From: Solirubrobacterales bacterium 70-9
GTDB lineage: Bacteria > Actinomycetota > Thermoleophilia > Solirubrobacterales > 70-9
Length of the DNA: 14,711 bases
Assembly (NCBI GenBank): GCA_001898095.1
Contig: MKSH01000088.1
Span: forward strand, 28,242-42,952
Reading direction: 5' to 3'
Shown here: positions 1 through 7,688 of the stretch, one piece after another
Numbering within the stretch: position 1 is the first letter of the stretch
Layout of the letters: each line of letters starts with the position of its first letter
Notes under the pieces: model-generated
Database searches by the model: none
What the model saw: only the letters and a program-made list of their open reading frames with translations
Told to the model about the DNA's origin: nothing
Program-made: the position numbers and the translations under genes

Positions 1-1
1 C

Positions 2-796
2 GGCGTCCTCTGCACCCACGGCCACTACCTCGACCCGCACGCCCGGATGGCCGGCTCGCGCGGCTCCCGCCTGCTCACCCGGACGCTCTGGGCGATCGCC
101 GCGGGCGGCCCCGAGGAACCGACCTGTGAGGCCGATTACGAGTCGGTGACGACGCTGCTCACCGAGTGGCTCTACATCGCAGCCCAGATGCCGCACGGCA
201 CCCACGCCCAGCAGAACGTCTTCAGCGCCGCCCAGAAAGCCGGGAAGATGGTCCAGCGCGCCAGCGCCCCGGTACGCGGCGCCCGTCGCGTCGCCGCCCG
301 CGTCCGCGACCGCACCGAGGGCGACACCACCGGCCTGCCGAGCGAAGCACACTTCGACGCGGTGGTCGCCGACGAGGCCGCCCGCCAGGCCCGCGAGCAG
401 CCGGTCCCCGGCCCGCCGGCGGACCGCCCTCAGTACCCCGAGCCGACCGTCCTCTCGCGCTCCAGCCCGACCGAGCACGCGCTCGAGGCCTTCTCCCGGG
501 TCGTCGCCAACCTCGGCTACGACAAGGAGGCCGACCGCATCGTCTTCGCCCACACCCACCAGCCGCTCGACGACGTGCGCGCCTCCCACGGGTCCACCCG
601 CTACTGGAACAGCGGCTGCTGGATCTACGAGCCCGACCTCTCCTCGCGCCAGGCCTACGCCCGCTACTGCCGCTACGCCTGGCCGGGGACGGCGATCGTG
701 ATCGACGACGCCGAGCCGCAGCCGCGCCTGCTCGAGCTGCTCGCCGACCTCAACCCGCTGTCCGGCGGCCCCGGCCTGCCGAAGGCGCCCGCGTGA
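2..796 (+). CDS. Metallophosphoesterase (C-terminal part; start lies outside the window)
   Basis: The frame is open from base 2, so the gene enters from the left; the first Met codon, at 47, is internal. Two calcineurin-like phosphoesterase metal-binding blocks are visible: THGHYLD at the left edge (the G-H block) and FAHTHQPL near 546-569 (the G-H-T-H block), followed by the usual YWNSGCW strand. The N-terminal DxH and GNHD blocks would lie upstream and cannot be checked. Between the two blocks is a long Ala/Arg/Pro-rich insertion (about residues 60-140 of the visible part), longer than in small family members. Such enzymes hydrolyse phosphomono- or phosphodiesters with two metal ions; the block arrangement recalls the LpxH/UDP-diacylglucosamine hydrolase group, but no substrate can be assigned. 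The stop codon overlaps the start of the next gene, implying translational coupling. Confidence 0.8.
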   Translation, partial: GVLCTHGHYLDPHARMAGSRGSRLLTRTLWAIAAGGPEEPTCEADYESVTTLLTEWLYIAAQMPHGTHAQQNVFSAAQKAGKMVQRASAPVRGARRVAARVRDRTEGDTTGLPSEAHFDAVVADEAARQAREQPVPGPPADRPQYPEPTVLSRSSPTEHALEAFSRVVANLGYDKEADRIVFAHTHQPLDDVRASHGSTRYWNSGCWIYEPDLSSRQAYARYCRYAWPGTAIVIDDAEPQPRLLELLADLNPLSGGPGLPKAPA

Positions 797-1026
797 TCCC
801 GCCGGAGACCGTCACTGCCGGGGTGCGGATCGTCCGCGGCGAAGAGGCCTGGCAGCCGGTGCTGTTCGGCGGCATGATCCCGATCGTCGGCGCCCTCGGC
901 GTCCTCTGGCTGATCCGCTGGGCGATCAAGGACCCGCCCGAGCACAACAAGGACGTCGAGCCCGAGGACGACGCACCGCCGCCCTCGGACCCCGTGGACG
1001 ACGGGCACGAAGGCCCGCTGTCCTGA
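793..1026 (+). CDS. Small single-pass membrane protein, 77 aa, unknown function
   Basis: The GTG start shares four bases with the TGA of the phosphoesterase gene (GTGA at 793-796), a typical overlap for coupled genes. The product has a short N-terminal stretch, one hydrophobic segment at about residues 24-42 (VLFGGMIPIVGALGVLWLI), a basic residue pair just after it (R, K), and an acidic, proline-rich tail (EPEDDAPPPSDP) to the end. The positive residues after the helix suggest N-out/C-in topology. I do not recognise a family. The coupling suggests a membrane partner or anchor for the upstream phosphoesterase, which is inference. It ends only 12 bp before the convergent stop of glnN. A larger reading in this frame starting at 166 is an off-frame shadow of the phosphoesterase gene and was not used. 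Confidence 0.6.
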   Translation: MIPPETVTAGVRIVRGEEAWQPVLFGGMIPIVGALGVLWLIRWAIKDPPEHNKDVEPEDDAPPPSDPVDDGHEGPLS

Positions 1027-1038
1027 CGCTCCCCAGCG

Positions 1039-3186
<2,148 letters not shown>

Positions 3187-3351
3187 CGCTTGGCTTGTCC
3201 CTCATTCTTGGCGGCGCGCCCGGTGGCCGGCCGCGATCGTTTTCCTTTCAAAACTCCCTAGACAGAGCCAAACGAGCCTACTGCCGGTGGGTTGATGTGG
3301 CGTTTGTACGCCGGTACAGAGTTTGCCTGGTGCCGGTATCCCGTATGTAGA
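3187..3351 (-). promoter_or_regulatory. Upstream region of glnN with a short inverted repeat (candidate operator)
   Basis: The gap between the end of the GNAT gene and the start of glnN is distinctly less GC-rich than the genes. An inverted repeat TGTAC-gccg-GTACA lies at 3305-3318, about 120 bp before the glnN ATG, and the heptamer GCCGGTA recurs 22 bp apart at 3310 and 3332. I found no convincing -35/-10 pair and no match to the actinobacterial GlnR box. The operator role is inferred only from symmetry and position. Confidence 0.35.
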
Positions 3352-3408
3352 GCCCCGGCGCGGTGCGTTCGCAGAAATGGCCGGATAGCGGAGCGAAGTG
3401 CGAACTCG
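3352..3408. repeat. Palindromic repeat element, copy A (just past the GNAT stop codon)
   Basis: The 45-nt core at 3364-3408 begins TGCGTTCGCAG-aaa-TGGCCG-gatag-CGG. Its first 28 bases are identical to the reverse complement of copy B inside the GNAT gene (3849-3893), and the closing TGCGAAC also matches. The nonamer GCCCCGGCG at 3352-3360 precedes it, as in copy B. In this copy the second arms have decayed (AGC instead of CCA, TCG instead of GCA), leaving a 7-bp outer stem GTTCGCA/TGCGAAC. It lies at the 3' end of the GNAT gene and could act as a transcript-end hairpin. Confidence 0.7.
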
Positions 3409-4266
3409 TCAGGGGCGGCGGCGCAGGATGGTCAGATCGCCGACGGTTTCGAAGCCGAGCTTGGCGTACATCAGCTGCGGCCAGTCGGCGGCCTCGGCGG
3501 TGAGGAAGATCGGCGCGTTGCCGTCGGCCTGGGCGGCGGTGACGGCGGCGAGCACGATGGCTTTCGCGTAGCCGCGTTCGCGGGCGTGCTCGCGGGTGCC
3601 GACGTCCTCGACCTGGCCGATCGTCCCGTCGCTGAGCAGACGGCAGCAGGAGAGCGGCTCGCCCTCGCCGGGGGCGACGAACCAGCGATCCCCGCCCGCC
3701 GAGCCGTAGCGGCCGTCGATCTCGAACAGCTGGTCGACGGTCGCATCCGGCTGCGGCACTCCGGTCGGCACCGACGCTTCGGCGATCAGCGCCCGCCGCA
3801 GCCCCTCGATCTCGGCCAGCCGCACCTCCCGCACCGCCGGGGCCGGGGTGCGTTCGCAGTCCTGGCCGCTATCCGGCCATTTCTGCGAACGCAACGGGGG
3901 CGCCGGGGCCAGGCCGCCTTGCCAGGCCATGTAGCGGGTGCGCTCGACCTCCCAGCCGGGCCAGCGCGCCGGCTCGGCTTCCAGTTCCTTGCCCAGGCGC
4001 CTGCCGTCGGCTTCGTCCAGGGCGCAGACCGTGCGGTGCTCGAACCCCTCGCTCCCGAGCGTCGCGTCGGCGATCGCGACCACCGCGTCGACACCCAGCC
4101 CGGTCTCCTCGATCCCGCACCAGTTGGCGTCCCAGATCAGCGGGGTGGAGGCGGTGAGGAAGACCCGGCCCCAGCTCTCCCGCCGCACCTCGTCGCAGAC
4201 CTTCTCGTCCAGCGCCAGCTCGAAGGCCAGCAGCTGGTCGCGGTCTGGTGTCGCCGGTTCCGCCAT
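3409..4266 (-). CDS. GNAT-family N-acetyltransferase, 285 aa, with an N-terminal extra domain
   Basis: The C-terminal half carries the GNAT fold: the acetyl-CoA pyrophosphate-binding loop appears as REHARERGYAKAIV (residues 225-238, R-x-x-G-x-A form) and the closing motif as YAKLGFETVG (267-276). Residues 1-120 form a second, less recognisable domain rich in Glu and Trp. Residues 125-139 (PLRSQKWPDSGQDCE region) are encoded by a 45-nt palindromic repeat read in frame, flanked on both sides by APAP, and form the linker between the domains. The ATG at 4266 has a strong GGGAGG site 8 nt upstream; a much longer open frame on this strand beyond it is a shadow of the gene at 4351. Substrate (small molecule or protein lysine) cannot be read from sequence. 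The gene is divergent, by 84 bp, from the beta-oxidation fusion enzyme. Confidence 0.85.
   Translation of the reverse strand: MAEPATPDRDQLLAFELALDEKVCDEVRRESWGRVFLTASTPLIWDANWCGIEETGLGVDAVVAIADATLGSEGFEHRTVCALDEADGRRLGKELEAEPARWPGWEVERTRYMAWQGGLAPAPPLRSQKWPDSGQDCERTPAPAVREVRLAEIEGLRRALIAEASVPTGVPQPDATVDQLFEIDGRYGSAGGDRWFVAPGEGEPLSCCRLLSDGTIGQVEDVGTREHARERGYAKAIVLAAVTAAQADGNAPIFLTAEAADWPQLMYAKLGFETVGDLTILRRRP
3836..3910. repeat. Palindromic repeat element, copy B (inside the GNAT coding sequence)
   Basis: On the minus strand the 45-nt core (3849-3893) reads TGCGTTCGCAG-aaa-TGGCCG-gatag-CGGCCA-gga-CTGCGAACGCA: an 11-bp outer stem, a 3x3 internal loop, a 6-bp inner stem and a 5-nt loop, all stem pairs perfect. 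It is exactly 15 codons long and has no stop in the GNAT frame. A 9-bp direct repeat GCCGGGGCC flanks it at 3836-3844 and 3902-3910. The 28-base identity with copy A, in opposite orientation about 450 bp away, argues for a repeated element rather than chance. Confidence 0.75.
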
Positions 4267-4350
4267 CCGGATAGCCTCCCAATTCGCGCGGCCCGCCGGC
4301 CGCCCAGCCAAAGCGCAGGAATCAAGGAACCAAGGGAGGAGCCGGGTCGA

Positions 4351-6351
4351 ATGTTCGTAAGCAAGGCCGCTGTGGTCGGTGGGGGGACGATGGGGGGCGA
4401 GATCGCCCAGGCGATCGCCGCCGCCGACATCCCGGTCGTCGTCAAGGACATCGACCAGAAGTTCGTCGACGCGGCGCTGGACAAGGCGCGCGCAGTCACC
4501 GAGGGCCAGCTCGGCGGCCAGGTGAAGAAGGAGCGCATCACCCAGGAGCAGGCCGACGCCCGCCTCGCCGAGGTGATGGCGAACATCACCGGCACCACCA
4601 GCTACGCCGAGTTCGCCGACGTCGACTTCGTGATCGAGGCGGTGCCGGAGAAGATGGAGATCAAGCAGGCCGTCTTCCGTGAGATCGACGCCGCCACGCC
4701 CGGCCACGCGATCCTCTCCTCCAACACCTCCTCGCTCTCGATCACCGAGATGGGCGAGGCGACCCTGCGCGCCGACAAGGTGGTCGGCTTCCACTTCTTC
4801 TACCCGGCCTCGATCATGCCGCTGGTCGAGGTGATCGTCGGCGAGTACACCTCGCAGGAGACCGCCACCGCGGCCTACAACTTCGCCCAGGCGATCAAGA
4901 AGCAGCCGATCGTCTGCGGTGAGGTCCCGGGCTTCGTCGTCAACCGGATCCTGATGGCGACGATGGGCGAGATCTGGCGCGCCCAGGAGGAGGAAGGCCT
5001 CTCCTTGAAGGGGATCGACAGCGCCATCGCCGAGGCCAAATTGGCCCCGATGGGCCCCTTCTTCCTCACCGACCTGCTCGGCCTCGACACCGTCTTCCAC
5101 GTCGCCGAGCACCTCAACCGCTCCTACGGCGACTCCTTCTACGTCCACGAGGGCCTGCGCGGCCTGGTCGGCGAAGGCAAGCTGGGGATGAAGAGCGGCG
5201 GCGAGGGCTTCTTCAAGGACGGCGAGCAGAACGTGCCCGGCGACGCCGAGCCCGACGCCCAGGAGCTGATCGACATGTTCAGCTCGCGCGCCCTGATCGA
5301 GGCCTGCCTGCTGGTCGAGGAGGGGATCGCCTCGGTCCGTGACATCGACCTCGGGATGATGACCGGGGCCGGGCTCGACCCGCGCAAAGGCCTGCTGCCG
5401 CCGTTCTGGAAAGCGGACGTCGAAGGCCTGGACAAGATGCTGGAGAAGATCGAGGGGCTGGAGGAGAAGTACGGCGAGCGGTTCACCCCGCCGACCACGC
5501 TGAAGCGCCTGGTCGCCCAGGGCCGCCTCGGGATCGCCACCGGCCAGGGCTTCTACGCCTACCCGCAACCCGACGAGGGCGAGCAGCCGGAGAAGGCGAA
5601 GCTGGAGACCCGCGGCGCGGTCGCGATCGCCTGGCTCACCAACGCGCCGATGAACGCCGTGCACCCGCAGGTGATCCTCGACCTGAAGACGATCTGGGAG
5701 AAGGTGAAGGCCGACCCGGCGATCCGCTCGATGGTGATCGTCTCCTCGGTGCCGATCGTCTTCTCCGCCGGCGCCGACATCAAGGCGTTCACGCAGATGG
5801 ACCCGGACGGCGGCAAAGAGCTGCTCGACGATGCCCACGCGCTGTTCCGCGAGTTCGAAACCGAGGACGTGGCGACGATCGCCGCGGTCAACGCGATCGC
5901 CTACGGCGGCGGCTGCGAGATGGCGATGGCCTGTGACTTCCGCATCGCCGCCGAGGCCGCCGTCTTCGGCCAGCCGGAGATCAAGCTGGGGATCATCCCC
6001 GGCTTCGGCGGCACGCAGCGGCTGCCGCGCCTGGTCGGCGAGTCGAAAGCGCTGGAGATGAACCTGACCGGGGACTCGATCCTCTCCGAGGAGGCGCTCG
6101 AAATTGGCCTCGCCAACCGCGTCGTGCCCGACCACGAGCTGTTCGAGACGGCGCTGATGTGGGCGAACAAGCTGGCCGAGCAGGCGCCGATCGCGCTCGC
6201 CCAGGTGAAGAAGGTGTCCGCCAAGGGCGACATCGACGCCGGCATCGAGGCCGAGAAGGGCGGCTTCGTCGCCGCCTTCGGCAGCGAGGACGCGAAAGAG
6301 GGCATCTCCGCCTTCCTCGGCAAGCGCTCGCCGAAGTGGAGCGGCAAGTAG
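4351..6351 (+). CDS. Bifunctional 3-hydroxyacyl-CoA dehydrogenase / enoyl-CoA hydratase
   Basis: This 666-residue cytoplasmic enzyme should carry two beta-oxidation steps: hydration of enoyl-CoA and NAD-dependent oxidation of 3-hydroxyacyl-CoA. The N-terminal dehydrogenase shows the NAD motif GGGTMG (10-15), the catalytic His148 in GFHFFYP, and the EVPGFVVNRIL segment opening the helical domain, which ends near GQGFYAYP. The C-terminal crotonase domain has oxyanion-hole motifs FSAGADIKAF (471-480) and YGGGCEMAMACD, with both catalytic glutamates, Glu523 and Glu543, at the normal 20-residue spacing, so both halves look active. Dehydrogenase-first order is the reverse of E. coli FadB/FadJ and resembles Bacillus FadN and some archaeal enzymes. 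The ATG at 4351 has AAGGGAGGA 10 nt upstream. No thiolase partner lies beside it; a sirtuin gene follows after 53 bp. Confidence 0.93.
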   Translation: MFVSKAAVVGGGTMGGEIAQAIAAADIPVVVKDIDQKFVDAALDKARAVTEGQLGGQVKKERITQEQADARLAEVMANITGTTSYAEFADVDFVIEAVPEKMEIKQAVFREIDAATPGHAILSSNTSSLSITEMGEATLRADKVVGFHFFYPASIMPLVEVIVGEYTSQETATAAYNFAQAIKKQPIVCGEVPGFVVNRILMATMGEIWRAQEEEGLSLKGIDSAIAEAKLAPMGPFFLTDLLGLDTVFHVAEHLNRSYGDSFYVHEGLRGLVGEGKLGMKSGGEGFFKDGEQNVPGDAEPDAQELIDMFSSRALIEACLLVEEGIASVRDIDLGMMTGAGLDPRKGLLPPFWKADVEGLDKMLEKIEGLEEKYGERFTPPTTLKRLVAQGRLGIATGQGFYAYPQPDEGEQPEKAKLETRGAVAIAWLTNAPMNAVHPQVILDLKTIWEKVKADPAIRSMVIVSSVPIVFSAGADIKAFTQMDPDGGKELLDDAHALFREFETEDVATIAAVNAIAYGGGCEMAMACDFRIAAEAAVFGQPEIKLGIIPGFGGTQRLPRLVGESKALEMNLTGDSILSEEALEIGLANRVVPDHELFETALMWANKLAEQAPIALAQVKKVSAKGDIDAGIEAEKGGFVAAFGSEDAKEGISAFLGKRSPKWSGK

Positions 6352-6368
6352 GGACGTCAGGCGGGGGA

Positions 6369-6400
6369 GGGGAGGCCGGCCGAGACGCCGGCCCCTCCCC
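6369..6400 (+). promoter_or_regulatory. Stem-loop between the beta-oxidation gene and the sirtuin gene
   Basis: Left arm GGGGAGG-CCGGC (6369-6380) pairs with right arm GCCGG-cc-CCTCCCC (6387-6400), with a two-base bulge and a CGAGAC loop. The structure ends 4 nt before the GTG start of the sirtuin gene, and its 5' arm overlaps the only Shine-Dalgarno-like purine tract (6363-6375). There is no following U-run, so it is not a classic terminator. A role in damping or positioning sirtuin translation is inference. Confidence 0.45.
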
Positions 6401-6404
6401 GGAC

Positions 6405-7142
6405 GTGGCGAAGCTGGCCGCGCTCCTGGTCGAGGCCGACGGGGCCGCGGTCGTGCTCACCGGGGCGGGCGTCTCGGTGCCGTCCGGGATCCCCGACTTC
6501 CGCAGCCCGGAGACCGGCCTCTGGGCCAACGTCGACCCGATGGAGGTCGCCCACATCGACGTCTTCGAGCGTGACCCGGCCCGCTTCTGGAGCTACTACC
6601 GGCCGCGGTTCCAGCAGCTCGGCGGCAAGCGCCCGAACGCCGCCCACGCGGCGATCGCCGAGCTCGAGCGCCGCGGCTTGGTGCGCGGTGTGATCACCCA
6701 GAACATCGACCGCCTGCACCGCGCCGCGGGCTCCGAGGAGGTGATCGAGGTGCACGGCTCGATCGCCACCTCGAGCTGCCGCGACTGCGGCGCCTCGTTC
6801 GAGGTCGAGCAGGTCGAGGGGCTCTTCGACGCCGACGGGATCGCCCACTGCGCGTCCTGCCGCGGCCCGCTGAAACCCGACGTCGTCCTCTTCGGCGAGC
6901 TGCTCCCGGAAGCGGCGATCGAGCGGGCCGCCGACCTCGCCGAAGCGGCCGAGCTGATGATCTGCGTCGGCTCCTCGCTGGTCGTGCATCCGGTCGCCGG
7001 GCTGCCCGCGCTGACCCGCGAGCACGGCGGCAGCCTCGCGATCGTCACCAAGGGCGAGACGCCCTACGACGAGGAGGCCGAGGTACGCCTCTCGGGCGAG
7101 GTCGACGCCGAGCTGACCGCGCTTCTCGCCGCCCTCGCCTGA
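6405..7142 (+). CDS. Sirtuin (Sir2-type NAD-dependent protein deacylase)
   Basis: At 245 residues it has the normal length of bacterial sirtuins, and all core motifs are present. These are the NAD-binding GAGVSVPSGIPDFRSPETG (20-38), TQNIDRLH (98-105), catalytic His117 in EVHGS, a structural zinc site Cys125-x2-Cys128 and Cys149-x2-Cys152, VVLFGE, and GSSLVVHP near the NAD ribose site. The reaction removes acyl groups from protein lysines using NAD, releasing nicotinamide and O-acyl-ADP-ribose. GTG at 6405 was chosen because no ATG precedes the NAD motif in this frame and the gene would otherwise overlap the upstream stop; no ribosome binding site sits at ideal distance. Co-direction and a 53-bp gap suggest co-transcription with the beta-oxidation enzyme, a plausible substrate by analogy with CobB control of acyl-CoA metabolism. 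Confidence 0.93.
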   Translation: MAKLAALLVEADGAAVVLTGAGVSVPSGIPDFRSPETGLWANVDPMEVAHIDVFERDPARFWSYYRPRFQQLGGKRPNAAHAAIAELERRGLVRGVITQNIDRLHRAAGSEEVIEVHGSIATSSCRDCGASFEVEQVEGLFDADGIAHCASCRGPLKPDVVLFGELLPEAAIERAADLAEAAELMICVGSSLVVHPVAGLPALTREHGGSLAIVTKGETPYDEEAEVRLSGEVDAELTALLAALA

Positions 7143-7158
7143 GGCGCTCCCGTCCGGT

Positions 7159-7479
7159 TCAGTACTTGACGCCCTGCCGGTCGCAGTTGGCGACGATCGT
7201 CTCCGCCCGCTCGCCCGTGAACTGGGACGCGTGGCTGCAGATGTCGACCGCCTCCTGACCGCACGCCCCGAGGGTTTCGGCGCCGACGATGCCGGCGACG
7301 GTCGGGTTGATGCAGCCCTGGGCGGGGGCCGGGTTGCTGTTGCTCGCCCCGGTGAAGGCGACCATCGCGATGATGGTCACCAGGGTGACGGCGATGATGC
7401 TCGCGCCCACCCAGATCTCCCTACGGCTCAATTTGTAGAGCGGCGTGGTCTGTCGCTCGTAATGTCCTTCAAGTGGCAT
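7159..7479 (-). CDS. Small membrane-anchored protein with four cysteines, 106 aa, unknown function
   Basis: The N-terminal 20 residues are polar and basic (KLSRR just before the membrane), followed by one hydrophobic helix at about 22-43 (VGASIIAVTLVTIIAMVAF). The basic N-terminus predicts that the C-terminal 60 residues are outside the cell. That part carries four cysteines at 56, 73, 81 and 99, which could form two disulfides, and a short linker SNSNPAPAQG. No lipobox is present, so it is probably anchored by the helix rather than by lipid. I do not recognise a family. The start at 7479 has no clear ribosome binding site, so start choice is moderate. It converges with the sirtuin gene (16-bp gap) and is divergent from amt, sharing a 209-bp control region. 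Confidence 0.65.
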   Translation of the reverse strand: MPLEGHYERQTTPLYKLSRREIWVGASIIAVTLVTIIAMVAFTGASNSNPAPAQGCINPTVAGIVGAETLGACGQEAVDICSHASQFTGERAETIVANCDRQGVKY

Positions 7480-7576
7480 GGCGGCAACTTACGTGCCTGA
7501 TCGTGCGCTGCCTATCGCCCTGGTGGAGAAGATCGCCCGCCGATCTTTAGACACTCGTACGTAGTGACGCCGCTTC

Positions 7577-7600
7577 CTTGGCGATTGGGTTTACGCCAAG
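7577..7600 (+). promoter_or_regulatory. Inverted repeat upstream of amt (first leader hairpin or operator)
   Basis: Perfect 7-bp arms CTTGGCG (7577-7583) and CGCCAAG (7594-7600) are separated by 10 nt. The site lies about 90 bp before the amt start, in the region shared with the divergent small membrane protein gene. It could be a dimeric regulator's operator or an RNA hairpin; sequence alone cannot decide. Confidence 0.5.
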
Positions 7601-7620
7601 TCCAGATGGGCGCGCTGTGC

Positions 7621-7653
7621 CACCGGAGAAGGAGCAGTTACCGGCCTCCGGTG
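7621..7653 (+). promoter_or_regulatory. Second stem-loop in the amt leader
   Basis: Perfect 8-bp arms CACCGGAG (7621-7628) and CTCCGGTG (7646-7653) enclose a 17-nt loop containing the ribosome-binding-like AAGGAG. It ends 35 nt before the chosen amt start and has no U-run after it. Together with the hairpin at 7577-7600 it suggests a structured leader. Confidence 0.5.
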
Positions 7654-7688
7654 CGGGCCCGCCGACAATGAAAGGAAGCATCAATTCA

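Noticed and set aside
166..792. Longer version of the small membrane protein starting at 166
   Set aside because: The added part is an Arg/Pro-rich shadow of the phosphoesterase frame; the GTG at 793 gives a coherent protein.
3187..3408. GlnR box upstream of glnN
   Set aside because: The gTnAC-n6-GaAAC pattern does not fit the inverted repeat at 3305-3318 or nearby sequence.
4267..4275. Third copy of the palindromic element near the GNAT start (CCGGATAGC)
   Set aside because: Only nine bases match and neither stem arm is present; consistent with chance.
4267..6135. Extension of the minus-strand GNAT frame to 908 residues
   Set aside because: The upstream part is antisense to the beta-oxidation enzyme and low-complexity; the ATG at 4266 has a strong ribosome binding site and starts the plausible protein.
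7577..7688. Glutamine riboswitch before amt
   Set aside because: The conserved glnA-motif segments (GUUCA and GGAAGUAGG type) are not seen; only generic hairpins are present.
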